Below are positions 45,468-53,295 of a DNA stretch of 64,000 nt, in pieces (the first letter of the stretch is position 1; the number at the start of each line of letters is the position of its first letter). The notes below the pieces were generated by a model. That model saw nothing but the letters and a program-made list of their open reading frames with translations, was not told the DNA's origin and made no database searches. Origin of the DNA: Flavobacterium branchiicola (GTDB taxonomy: Bacteria > Bacteroidota > Bacteroidia > Flavobacteriales > Flavobacteriaceae); contig NZ_JAGYWA010000002.1 of assembly GCF_018383905.1 (NCBI RefSeq), positions 193,262 through 257,261 of the forward strand, written 5' to 3'. Both the position numbers and the translations under genes were made by a program.

Positions 45468-47188
45468 AAACGATAAACAGGATACTGCATATGTGCCTTT
45501 TCATAATAAACCGAATGTTTGTAAATCCAGTCCAATTGTGCTTCAGCATTTTTCGCAAATTCGCGGTCGTTTTGTTTTTTAGATTCTAATTCAGCTTTAA
45601 GCGCAGGATTATCTTTTAAAAGCTGTGCTGCAGTATCTTCAAAAATATATTCTGAGTAATGTTCTTTTTGCTGTAAAATCGGATCGAAGAAATTCCAGTT
45701 AAAAAACGAATCAACGCCTTCGGGTTCAAAAGCTTCAAGTAGATATTTCACGCCTTTTTGATTTGTTTGAACCATGTAATCACCTTTTGCGAAAGCCATT
45801 TTAACCATTTTAGAAGTTACGGTTGTATTTCGGTGCGGGTAATGACCTTCGTAGGCAGACGTAACCGTTTTAAAATCGGCAATTCGGTAGCTTTCAACTT
45901 CTATAATCGTGTCGTTTTTAAGCGCAGAATAACTTATGTTATTGTTCTTTAAAAGATCTATAATATTCCAATATCCGCCCGGAATGATATAAGCAGACGG
46001 AATAACAACTTCTTTCTGCGATTTGAATTCTTTAATATACGGAACATCTTTTTTGTACGGTTTACTTCGGTCGTAATACAAGCGATCGCCTGTTGTAGCT
46101 TCGCTTTTCTTGTAACCCGCTTCGTAACCCAGAAAAGAAAATTTGGTCGTTTTAGTGCTGTCCATTTCCCATTTTAAGGTATACGATTTTTTAGGCTGAT
46201 ATTGCTCTAAATTCTTTACGCGGAGTTCTTTGATTTTTTGGTAATTAGCATTAGTAAAATCCAAAGTAGTTTTCATGTATTCGTAAGTCATTTTTACGCG
46301 TTCGGCATATTTTTTCAGCATGTGTGTTTCGACCACAAAACCAATCGTATTAAACAACGAAGTATAACCCGTAGTATATCGCGGACTATCTACAAACTGA
46401 CCAAAACCTTTGTCCGGCGTATCTTTAAACGAATCGACATAAGGTGTCATTTCTATTTTCTTTTGCTGTAAATCTTTCACCAAAGCCGGCATCATTTCGT
46501 TATTCATAAAATCGCCTAAAACCTTTCCTAGTTTGTTGTGTTGCGTCATGATATACGTTAGTTTGTATTGATAATCAGAACCATTACTTACGTGATTGTC
46601 AATAAAGACATCAGCATTTATTTTCTGGAAAATTTCTACAAAACTTTTCGTATTTCTGGTATCGGATTTCATTAAATCACGATTCAGATCGTAGTTTCTT
46701 GCATTTCCTCTAAACCCGTAAACTTCCGGTCCGTCCTGATTGGCGCGTGTTGTCGAATTTCGGTTCAAAGCTCCGCCAATATTATAAACCGGAATACAAA
46801 CCAAAACGGTGTTTTTTGGTGCTTTCAGTTTTCCAGTAGCTAAATCTCTGTAAAATTGCATTGTTGCATCAATTCCGTCCGGTTCTCCGGCATGGATTCC
46901 GTTATTTACAAAAAGAACCGCTTTGGTTTTCTGGATTTTATCAAAATCAAATTCCTTATCAGGATTAAACGTAATCATGTGCAAAGGTTCACCGGAATCT
47001 GTTAATCCCATTTCTTTCATCTGAATCGTTGGGAAATCTGCAGTCAACATTTTAAAATAAGCAATCGTTTCGGCATACGAAGCGGATTGATTTCCGTTTC
47101 CTTTCTCAAAAAACGTATCGTATTTTTTATTGTTCTGCGCAAAAAGCGTGATGGTGAATAGTGAAATGAAAAGGGTAAAAAGTTTCAT
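45461..47188 (-). CDS. exported M14-family zinc carboxypeptidase
   Basis: 575-residue secreted metallopeptidase. The signal peptide is MKLFTLFISLFTITLFA, with cleavage before QNNKKY. Zinc ligands are His99 and Glu102 in GIHAGEPDGID and His199 in FIDNHVSNG. The conserved RNYDLNRD is near 164-171 and the catalytic Glu lies in GFVVETHM near residue 300. It should release C-terminal residues from peptides outside the cytoplasm. I start at 47188 because the signal peptide begins there; the ATG eight codons upstream adds a polar extension. Confidence 0.93.
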   Translation of the reverse strand: MKLFTLFISLFTITLFAQNNKKYDTFFEKGNGNQSASYAETIAYFKMLTADFPTIQMKEMGLTDSGEPLHMITFNPDKEFDFDKIQKTKAVLFVNNGIHAGEPDGIDATMQFYRDLATGKLKAPKNTVLVCIPVYNIGGALNRNSTTRANQDGPEVYGFRGNARNYDLNRDLMKSDTRNTKSFVEIFQKINADVFIDNHVSNGSDYQYKLTYIMTQHNKLGKVLGDFMNNEMMPALVKDLQQKKIEMTPYVDSFKDTPDKGFGQFVDSPRYTTGYTSLFNTIGFVVETHMLKKYAERVKMTYEYMKTTLDFTNANYQKIKELRVKNLEQYQPKKSYTLKWEMDSTKTTKFSFLGYEAGYKKSEATTGDRLYYDRSKPYKKDVPYIKEFKSQKEVVIPSAYIIPGGYWNIIDLLKNNNISYSALKNDTIIEVESYRIADFKTVTSAYEGHYPHRNTTVTSKMVKMAFAKGDYMVQTNQKGVKYLLEAFEPEGVDSFFNWNFFDPILQQKEHYSEYIFEDTAAQLLKDNPALKAELESKKQNDREFAKNAEAQLDWIYKHSVYYEKAHMQYPVYRLL

Positions 47189-47273
47189 GGTTTGGGTTTT
47201 AATAGGAATCAAATATAGGTTTTTTGTTTCAGGTTTAAAGTTTCAGCTTGATGTACTTTGTGGTTATTTATTC

Positions 47274-47364
47274 TCTCGCCGATTTAGCAGATTTTTTGGA
47301 TTTTTATTTTAATGATTTGAAATTAATCTGCTCAATCTGCTCAATCTGCCAAATTTGCGAGAGA
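47274..47364. repeat. CTCTCGC...GCGAGAG inverted repeat (AATCTGC family)
   Basis: Arms 47274-47292 and 47346-47364 match at 16 of 19; the loop contains three AATCTGC-type units (AATCTGCTCAATCTGCTCAA). Confidence 0.78.
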
Positions 47365-47425
47365 CTAAATTTTTACTGTTAAACAACTTGAAACAAAGAA
47401 AACCTGAAACTTGAAACCTTTTAAG

Positions 47426-47433
47426 TACTTTTG
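47426..47433 (+). promoter_or_regulatory. -7 box of the helicase gene
   Basis: TACTTTTG matches TANNTTTG and lies exactly 4 nt before the ATG at 47438; no well-placed -33 TTG. Confidence 0.6.
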
Positions 47434-47437
47434 CAGC

Positions 47438-48796
47438 ATGAAAAAACACCATTCCAACAATATACTTTCGAATTTAGGTATAGAAAGCCTAAACGAAATG
47501 CAGGAAATGGCGCAGGACGCTATTTTAAACGAAAACAATACTTTATTGCTTTCTCCAACAGGATCAGGAAAAACACTGGCTTTTTTGCTGCCAGTTTTAG
47601 AATTATTGCAACCAGAAATCTTATCGGTGCAATGTTTGATTTTGGTTCCGTCACGCGAACTTGGATTGCAAATCGAGCAGGTTTGGAAAAAAATGGGAAC
47701 GCAGTACAAAGTAAATATCTGCTACGGTGGACATTCAATAGATACTGAAATCAAGAATTTAAGCAATCCGCCAGCGGTTTTAATTGGAACACCTGGGAGA
47801 ATTGCGGATCATATTGACAGAGAAACTTTTAGGACAGATAAAATCCAGACGTTAATTCTGGACGAGTTTGATAAATCTTTGCAATTAGGGTTTCACGAGC
47901 AAATGTCTTTTATTATTGCCAGATTGCCAAAGGTGAATAAAAGAGTGTTGGTTTCGGCAACTTCAGATATTGAGATTCCAAAATACACACGCGTTGTAAA
48001 TCCGACGGTTTTAGATTTTATTCCGGAAGAGGAGGAGAAAGCTAATCTTTCGATGAAAATGGTGGTTTCGCCTGCGAAAGATAAATTAGAAAGTCTGTTT
48101 AATTTGATTTGTTCTTTAAAATCAGAATCGGCTATTATATTTTGTAATCACAGAGATGCCGCAGAACGTATTAGCGATACTTTAAACGAAAAAGGAATTT
48201 ATTCGGTTTACTATCACGGCGGAATGGATCAGGATGAGCGTGAGCGTGCCTTGATTCAGTTTAGAAACGGAAGTATCAGTTATCTGGTTACTACCGATTT
48301 GGCGGCAAGAGGTTTGGATATTCCCGAAATGAAACACGTTATTCATTATCATTTGCCTTTAAAAGAGGACGAATTCACACATAGAAACGGGCGTACAGCT
48401 CGTATGCAGTCAACAGGAACGGCTTATGTGATTATTCACGAAAGCGAGAAAAAGCTGGATTATATTGATTATGAAATGTCAGTTTTGAATGTTGATGGAA
48501 ATGTTTCTTTGCCAAAACCTCCTCATTTTCAAACAATCTACATCAGTGGTGGAAAGAAAACAAAACTGAATAAATTTGATATTGTTGGTTTCTTTTCTCA
48601 AAAGGGAAAGCTGGAGAAAGACGATTTAGGATTGATTGAAGTAAAAGATTTCGTTTCGTTTGCTGCAGTAAAATTTAATAAGGTAAAAGATTTACTTACG
48701 GCAGTAAAGGATGAAAAAATGAAGGGCAAAAAGTTTAAGATTGAAGTTGCCCGAAATGTGGTAAAAAAAGAAGAGGAGAAAAACAAAAAGTACTAG
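47438..48796 (+). CDS. DEAD-box RNA helicase (DbpA-like)
   Basis: 452-residue ATP-dependent RNA helicase. The Q-motif-like LNEMQEMAQDAIL, motif I SPTGSGKT, motif Ia VPSRELGLQ, motif II DEFD (in place of DEAD), motif III SAT, motif V TTDLAARGLDIP and motif VI HRNGRTARM are all present. The C-terminal 75 residues resemble the DbpA RNA-binding domain (TKLNKFDIVGFFSQKGKLEKDDLGLIEVKDFVSFAAV), which suggests 23S rRNA or ribosome-assembly work. The start at 47438 is an ATG; an upstream TTG is rejected because it precedes the promoter box. Confidence 0.93.
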   Translation: MKKHHSNNILSNLGIESLNEMQEMAQDAILNENNTLLLSPTGSGKTLAFLLPVLELLQPEILSVQCLILVPSRELGLQIEQVWKKMGTQYKVNICYGGHSIDTEIKNLSNPPAVLIGTPGRIADHIDRETFRTDKIQTLILDEFDKSLQLGFHEQMSFIIARLPKVNKRVLVSATSDIEIPKYTRVVNPTVLDFIPEEEEKANLSMKMVVSPAKDKLESLFNLICSLKSESAIIFCNHRDAAERISDTLNEKGIYSVYYHGGMDQDERERALIQFRNGSISYLVTTDLAARGLDIPEMKHVIHYHLPLKEDEFTHRNGRTARMQSTGTAYVIIHESEKKLDYIDYEMSVLNVDGNVSLPKPPHFQTIYISGGKKTKLNKFDIVGFFSQKGKLEKDDLGLIEVKDFVSFAAVKFNKVKDLLTAVKDEKMKGKKFKIEVARNVVKKEEEKNKKY

Positions 48797-48973
48797 TTTG
48801 AGGAAAATTTGACAAACTGAGTAATTGTTGGTCTATTTGTTTGTTTATCAGGTTTTTGTGGAAATGGAATTTAGTTTTACAATTTTGTGTTAAAAAAATA
48901 ACGATTTGATAGGTGTTTTTTCATAAATTCTGTGTTTTTTTGTGGCAGTAAAAATGTAAACCCCAAATCCATT

Positions 48974-49420
48974 ATGAAAAAGTTTATTACCATTGCCGTT
49001 TTGTTGTTTAGTTTTGTTTCTTTTGCGCAAATCAAAGTTTTAGAAACAGTTCCTGTTGAGAAATTAGGAAAAGTAAACAATAATTACATTCAAAAAATTG
49101 GAGACGAATATACTGTATACTATACTAGTATTCAAAATGATGACGATTCTTCACCTTTGAGAAAATTTTCATTTAAGAATATCAACAATGATTATGCGAG
49201 TCTTTACAGCATTATCATGAATGGTTTCGGTGCGAGCCCTTTGTATGACATCAAATTGGAATTACCTAACAATTACATTTGGTTGCATTACACAGGAAGC
49301 GTTGTTCCGGACAAAGCTACAGTACAATTTATGGTTTCAAGCAAAGAAGCTGCTTCTGCAACAAGTAGTGTATCTGAGCCTTTTGTAAAAGATCAAATCA
49401 ACAAATTATTTCAAAAGTAA
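48974..49420 (+). CDS. hypothetical exported protein
   Basis: 148-residue protein with a signal peptide (MKKFITIAVLLFSFVSFA, cleavage before QIKVLE). The mature part is short and strand-rich (EYTVYYTSIQND, NNYIWLHYTGSVVPDKATVQFMVSS). I recognise no domain. The ATG at 48974 is chosen because the signal peptide begins there. Probably periplasmic. Confidence 0.8.
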   Translation: MKKFITIAVLLFSFVSFAQIKVLETVPVEKLGKVNNNYIQKIGDEYTVYYTSIQNDDDSSPLRKFSFKNINNDYASLYSIIMNGFGASPLYDIKLELPNNYIWLHYTGSVVPDKATVQFMVSSKEAASATSSVSEPFVKDQINKLFQK

Positions 49421-49428
49421 TTTTTTTT

Positions 49429-49465
49429 AAGGTTCAAAGCCTCATAGAAACAAAGGGACAAAGTT
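49429..49465. repeat. AAGGTTC-family repeat
   Basis: TAAGGTTCAAAGCCTCATAG followed by AAACAAAGGGACAAAG. Confidence 0.7.
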
Positions 49466-49487
49466 TTTTGCCTTTGTTTATCATAAC

Positions 49488-49520
49488 AAAAAAGCTGTTC
49501 GATTAGAACAGCTTTTTTTA
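49488..49520 (+). terminator. terminator of the exported-protein gene
   Basis: AAAAAAGCTGTTC-GATTA-GAACAGCTTTTTTT. Confidence 0.92.
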
Positions 49521-49587
49521 TGTTTCAGGTTTGAATGCTGTTGATTTAACCGCAAAGCACGCTAAGTTTTTTTATGAAGGCTTTAAA

Positions 49588-49633
49588 AGTACAAAGTTCG
49601 CAAAGCTTTGTTTTTAAACTTTGCGAACTTTGT
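49588..49633. repeat. TACAAAGTTCGCAAAG inverted repeat
   Basis: TACAAAGTTCGCAAAG pairs perfectly with CTTTGCGAACTTTGTA. The left arm and preceding CGCAAAGCACGC text match 20540-20612 (CGCAAAGTGCACAAAG...). Confidence 0.88.
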
Positions 49634-49675
49634 ATATTTTTTTTTCATTTAAGGTTATTAAAAAGTTAAAGGAAA

Positions 49676-49715
49676 AAACTTAGAATCTCAGTAACTTAGC
49701 ACCTTAGCACCTTTA
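49676..49715. repeat. inverted AAGGTTC-family repeat
   Basis: ACTTAGAATCTCAGTAACTT then AGCACCTTAGCACCTTT, downstream of phnA. Confidence 0.75.
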
Positions 49716-49725
49716 AAAAAAAAAC

Positions 49726-50304
49726 CTATATTTTCTTCACGTATTGTGTAATAATCACAATTTGTTGTCCGTCTACTTTTCCTTCAATGTATTCGGCATT
49801 TTCGTGATCTAAGCGAATGTTTCTTACGGCAGTTCCTTGTTTTGCAACCATGCTTGATCCTTTTACTTTAAGATCTTTGATAAGAACTACAGAATCTCCG
49901 TGTTGTAAAATTACACCGTTGCTGTCACGGTGAACCAATTTGTTTTCGTCGTCTTCACCTTCGCCGGTTGCTTGAGCCCATGCCAGAGTGTCTTCGTCAA
50001 GATACATCATGTCTAACAATTCCTGTGGCCATCCTGCAGCGCGCATACGGCTTAACATTCTCCATGCTACAACCTGTACGGCAACGTTCTCATTCCACAT
50101 GCTGTCGTTTAGGCATCTCCAGTGATTTAAATCGACATTATCAGGGTTTTCAATTTGGTCAATACAAGTATTACAAGCTAATATACTTTCGTCAAGTCCG
50201 CCTTTTTGAGTTGGCAGTACTTGATATACTTTTAAGTTCTCTTCAGCGCCACAAAGTTCACATTTTGATCCGCTACGTTTGTTTAATTCTCTCTCGATGC
50301 TCAT
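49726..50304 (-). CDS. PhnA-domain (YjdM-like) protein
   Basis: 192-residue soluble protein. The N-terminal zinc-ribbon has two CxxC pairs (KCELCGAEE and ACNTCIDQI). The C-terminal PhnA domain has RDSNGVILQHGDSVVLIKDLKVKGSSMVAKQGTAVRNIRL. Despite the historic name, the family has no proven role in phosphonate breakdown, and no phn genes are nearby. A TTG-N20-TAATTTCG promoter lies upstream. Confidence 0.92.
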   Translation of the reverse strand: MSIERELNKRSGSKCELCGAEENLKVYQVLPTQKGGLDESILACNTCIDQIENPDNVDLNHWRCLNDSMWNENVAVQVVAWRMLSRMRAAGWPQELLDMMYLDEDTLAWAQATGEGEDDENKLVHRDSNGVILQHGDSVVLIKDLKVKGSSMVAKQGTAVRNIRLDHENAEYIEGKVDGQQIVIITQYVKKI

Positions 50305-50328
50305 TATTTCTTGTTTATTTTAAAAATG

Positions 50329-50359
50329 CGAAATTACTTATAATTAAAGCGATTTGCAA
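50329..50359 (-). promoter_or_regulatory. phnA promoter
   Basis: TTG at 50357-50359, 20-nt spacer, TAATTTCG at 50329-50336 (one mismatch). Confidence 0.55.
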
Positions 50360-50392
50360 GTTTGTGATATTGTTATCTAAAATTTTAAACTT

Positions 50393-51286
50393 TTATTTTT
50401 TAGATCTTGATTCTAATTTTGTAACCTTCTTTTTTAGATTTTTGATTTCTTTATTTTGTTCTATTGTGTAAAGGGTTAACTCTTCTATTTTTTGAAGCAA
50501 TTTTAGTTGAAAATCTTTCATGTTAAGTCCATTTTCAATCATTTCTTTTTCTGATGCAATTTCAGGAAGATGTTTATTTGTATTGACATAGGTTTCAAGA
50601 TCATCTAATGGAATTAATTTGTAATCTTTTTCAAAAACAAAATCACATCCTCCCAATAAATCTACTTTTATTTCTTTTGCCCTAATTGTTCCGCAAACAT
50701 CAAGTTTATAAGATGGTGTAGTAGTTCCAATTCCTATATTGTTGTTTGAAAAGTTTAGATCTTCAATTATATAAGCATTTACAGTCGTTCCTTGCGGGTA
50801 ATCATTAGCTATGTTTGGGACTACCATTGCATTAGGATTAAAATTTCTATTTGTTGAATATTGATAGATATTTTGATTCATCCCATTTGTTTCCTCGACA
50901 AGTATACTTTTATTGCTATAAGCAAACCAATCAATTGTTTTTAATAAATGGTCCCCATCACCTATTGTAGCTTGTACTTGATTAGATGTAATTCCATTTA
51001 TTTTTGGTTTTAAAACATATACGTTAACCGTAGTTCCCTGAGCAAAATCCTGATCAATGCCTTCTACAAACATCGCATTTGGATTTGTAGGTCTAAATGT
51101 TGAAACGTAGTAGGTTTTACTTTTTGTTCTGTCTGTTTTTTCGACGACTATGTTTTTAGTACTAAATTTTGACCAATCTGTTGTTAAAATTAAATGCGAT
51201 CCGCTGTTAACTGTAGCAACAACTCTTTGTGATGATAAATTATGATTAATAAAAATAAGTGTTAATACAATAAAAAATTTTCTCAT
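50393..51286 (-). CDS. exported tail-fibre-like protein with duplicated N-terminal module
   Basis: 297-residue protein with a signal peptide (MRKFFIVLTLIFINHNLSS). Residues about 22-97 and 103-178 are two related modules; each has V-x-A-T-(V/I)-x-(S/D)-G-x-H-L, DW, (V/L)VE(K/E)T, NPNAM(F/V)V and QGTTVN(V/A)Y. Residues about 185-270 match the Bacteroidota fibre-type C-terminus (NIGIGTTTPSYKLDVCGTIRAKEIKV, NKHLPEIASEKEMIENG), followed by a coiled coil. It may form a surface or secreted trimer; the function is unknown. Confidence 0.83.
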   Translation of the reverse strand: MRKFFIVLTLIFINHNLSSQRVVATVNSGSHLILTTDWSKFSTKNIVVEKTDRTKSKTYYVSTFRPTNPNAMFVEGIDQDFAQGTTVNVYVLKPKINGITSNQVQATIGDGDHLLKTIDWFAYSNKSILVEETNGMNQNIYQYSTNRNFNPNAMVVPNIANDYPQGTTVNAYIIEDLNFSNNNIGIGTTTPSYKLDVCGTIRAKEIKVDLLGGCDFVFEKDYKLIPLDDLETYVNTNKHLPEIASEKEMIENGLNMKDFQLKLLQKIEELTLYTIEQNKEIKNLKKKVTKLESRSKK

Positions 51287-51299
51287 GTCTTTTTTTTTA

Positions 51300-51307
51300 C
51301 AAATGTA
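51300..51307 (-). promoter_or_regulatory. -7 box of the fibre-like gene
   Basis: TACATTTG matches TANNTTTG, 13 nt before the ATG. Confidence 0.5.
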
Positions 51308-51329
51308 CGAATTGTATTATTTATATGTT

Positions 51330-51788
51330 TTATTTCTTAACCCTAACAGCATCCGGAACCAACATTTCATATTCGCCGCCATGACGCAATACATCGCGCA
51401 CAATGCTCGAACTGATAAATGAGGTACTTGCTGCTGTTAATAAAAATACGGTCTCTATTTTAGAAAGTTTTCTGTTGGTATGTGCAATGGCTTTTTCAAA
51501 TTCGAAATCGGCTGGGTTGCGCAAACCTCTTAAAATGAAATTGGCTTCTAGTTTTTTTGCTAAATCTATTGTCAGTCCTTCATAAGTGATAACCGAAACT
51601 TTTGGTTCGTCTTTAAAGGTTTCTTCAATAAAGCGTTTTCTTTCTTCCAGTGAAAACATGTATTTTTTTTCGGCATTGACACCAATGGCAATTACGATTT
51701 CATCAAACAAAGGAATTCCTCTTTTGATAATATCTTCGTGTCCTAATGTAATTGGGTCAAATGATCCAGGGAATATGGCTTTTCGCAT
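51330..51788 (-). CDS. coaD: phosphopantetheine adenylyltransferase
   Basis: 152-residue cytoplasmic enzyme joining ATP and 4-phosphopantetheine to dephospho-CoA. The nucleotidyl-transfer motif is TLGH at 14-17 in GSFDPITLGHEDII, and FISSSIVRDVLRHGGE matches the ISSTxIR motif. The length is normal for CoaD. It follows ddl on the same strand, but a repeat-rich 190-bp gap with a hairpin terminator separates them. Confidence 0.96.
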   Translation of the reverse strand: MRKAIFPGSFDPITLGHEDIIKRGIPLFDEIVIAIGVNAEKKYMFSLEERKRFIEETFKDEPKVSVITYEGLTIDLAKKLEANFILRGLRNPADFEFEKAIAHTNRKLSKIETVFLLTAASTSFISSSIVRDVLRHGGEYEMLVPDAVRVKK

Positions 51789-51835
51789 TTTTTTTCTGAG
51801 GTTCTGAGGTTCTAAGGTTCTGAGATTCTAAGTTT
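51787..51835. repeat. AAGGTTCTGAG-family repeat
   Basis: CTGAGGTTCTGAGGTTCTAAGG and TTCTGAGATTCTAAG directly upstream of coaD. Confidence 0.78.
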
Positions 51836-51885
51836 TGTAGAATGGGAAATTTAGAACGACAAGTTTTTTTTTTTACTTTGTGTGG

Positions 51886-51912
51886 CTTCGACTTCGCTCA
51901 GTCTGACAAACT
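51886..51912. repeat. GGCTTCGACTTCGCTCAG repeat fragment
   Basis: GGCTTCGACTTCGCTCAGTC then TGACAAAC; near-identical to 637-664 in the last unit of the tandem array. Confidence 0.7.
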
Positions 51913-51916
51913 GTAT

Positions 51917-51970
51917 AAAAAATAAGGTTCTGATCCCGATAGCTATCGGGATAGAATCTCAGAACCTTAG
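51917..51970 (-). terminator. repeat-derived ddl terminator
   Basis: AAGGTTCTGA (51924-51933) pairs with TCAGAACCTT (51959-51968) and encloses TCCCGATAGCTATCGGGA. On the minus strand the stem is followed by ATTTTTTATA. Confidence 0.7.
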
Positions 51971-51978
51971 TATCTTTT

Positions 51979-52950
51979 TTAAGCAAGCGCTAACTCAATT
52001 GCATTTGTAAATAATTCTTCCAGAGAAATTCCTGCTGCTCTTGCTTGTTGCGGAATTAAACTTTCGGTTGTTAAACCCGGAATCGTATTCATTTCAAGCA
52101 TGTAGGGTTCGTTGTCTACGATAATGAATTCGCTTCGTGAGAATCCTTTCATTTTTAAAACTTCGTAGGCACGTTTGGCTACTTCGCTTACTTTATGTGT
52201 TAGTTCATCTGAAACTCTCGCCGGAGTAATTTCTTGTGATTTTCCTTCGTATTTAGCTTCGTAATCAAAGAAATCATTGTCGGATACAATTTCTGTAATT
52301 GGCAATACTTTAATTTCGCCTCTCCAATTGATTACACCAACAGAAACTTCGGTTCCGTCAAGGAAACTTTCTATGATGATTTCGTTATCTTCTTTGTAGG
52401 CTACTTCAATTGCAATTGGAAGTTCTGCTTCTGTTTTTACTTTTGAGATTCCGAAGCTTGATCCTGCTTTGTTTGGTTTTACGAAACATGGCAATCCCAC
52501 TTTTTTTACAATTTCTGCAGTATTGATAACGTCACCTTTGTTTAGGTAATAAGAGATTGCCGTTTTGATTCCGTATGGTTTTAAAACTGATAATAAATCT
52601 CTTTTATTGAATGTTAAAGCCGATTGGTAATAGTCGCAAGATGATTGCGGAATACCTAATAACTCAAAATATGCCTGCATTAATCCGTCTTCTCCGGGAG
52701 TTCCGTGAATGGCATTGAATACACAGTCAAATGTGATTTTTTGGTTGTTTACAGTTACTGAGAAGTCGTTTTTATCGATAGCGTATTCAGCATCGTTTTC
52801 GTCTACATATACCCATTTTTCTTTGAAAATATGAATACGGAATCCGTTGTATTTTGTTTTGTCAAGATATTGATGAACGACGTTTCCGCTAATAAGCGAA
52901 ATTTTATATTCACTTGAATATCCGCCCATGATGATGGCAATGTTTTTCAT
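51979..52950 (-). CDS. ddl: D-alanine--D-alanine ligase
   Basis: 323-residue ATP-grasp ligase making the D-Ala-D-Ala dipeptide of peptidoglycan. Motifs seen are MGGYSSEYKISLISG at the N-terminus, FVKPNKAGSSFGISKV, EFIIVDNEPYMLEMNTIPGLTTESLIPQQA (metal and ATP site), and the HGTPGEDGLMQAYFELLGIP core. It is divergent from the PASTA gene. Confidence 0.96.
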   Translation of the reverse strand: MKNIAIIMGGYSSEYKISLISGNVVHQYLDKTKYNGFRIHIFKEKWVYVDENDAEYAIDKNDFSVTVNNQKITFDCVFNAIHGTPGEDGLMQAYFELLGIPQSSCDYYQSALTFNKRDLLSVLKPYGIKTAISYYLNKGDVINTAEIVKKVGLPCFVKPNKAGSSFGISKVKTEAELPIAIEVAYKEDNEIIIESFLDGTEVSVGVINWRGEIKVLPITEIVSDNDFFDYEAKYEGKSQEITPARVSDELTHKVSEVAKRAYEVLKMKGFSRSEFIIVDNEPYMLEMNTIPGLTTESLIPQQARAAGISLEELFTNAIELALA

Positions 52951-53061
52951 GTTTTTGTTTCAGGTTTTAATTTGTTTCAAGTTTCAGGTTGTTGTGAATC
53001 GTAAATTCATTTTTGAAATGTTGAAACTTTTTATTGAGTATATGTTTTTTAATGACTTTTT

Positions 53062-53170
53062 ATGAAACCGAGTGCCCCAGCCCTGATGGGAGCGGCATCC
53101 TTTTGTGTCTCGTTTTTTTTCTAACGAGACGCAAAAGATACAGCGGACAGCAGGAAACAGCTCCTGAAAA
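53062..53170. ncRNA. candidate structured RNA or extragenic element
   Basis: A 15-bp stem CTTTTGTGTCTCGTT / AACGAGACGCAAAAG (53100-53114 with 53123-53137, one T-to-G wobble pair) is enclosed by GGAGC / GCTCC (53089-53093 with 53160-53164). Unpaired CCGAGTGCCCCAGCCCTGAT and AGCGGACAGCAGGAAACAG flank the stem. I recall such flanks recurring in many Bacteroidota intergenic regions with different inner stems. The transcribed strand is unknown. Confidence 0.5.
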
Positions 53171-53267
53171 TTAGAATTTAAAATCTTAAAAAATCCAAAT
53201 TTCAAGGCAATCTAAAGGCTTTCTTGTCTAAAACAAAATTATCATTTTTTTTGAAACGAAATAGCTT

Positions 53268-53275
53268 TATCTTTG
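53268..53275 (+). promoter_or_regulatory. -7 box of the PASTA-rluD operon
   Basis: TATCTTTG matches TANNTTTG, 20 nt before the ATG at 53296; a TTG lies 14 nt upstream of the box, shorter than usual. Confidence 0.6.
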
Positions 53276-53295
53276 CGTCAACTAAAAATAAATTT

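Larger units (their letters stand above)
49421..49725. other. 305-bp intergenic stretch with repeats
   Basis: Contains AAGGTTCAAAG repeats (49429-49465), a terminator (49488-49520), a CGCAAAG-family hairpin (49588-49633) and an inverted AAGGTTC-family copy (49676-49715). No gene. Confidence 0.85.
52951..53295. other. ddl-PASTA intergenic region
   Basis: Holds GTTTCAGG-type short repeats (about 52963-52992), the structured element at 53062-53170, an ATTTAAAATCTTAAAAAATC repeat fragment and the PASTA-gene promoter. No protein-coding gene; the frame at 52984-53205 is the complement of the structured element. Confidence 0.8.

Noticed and set aside
45262..45582. 106-codon plus-strand frame
   Set aside because: It is made of the right direct repeat and the end of the M14 gene in antisense.
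52984..53205. 73-codon minus-strand frame
   Set aside because: It is the reverse of the structured element and carries no protein signal.
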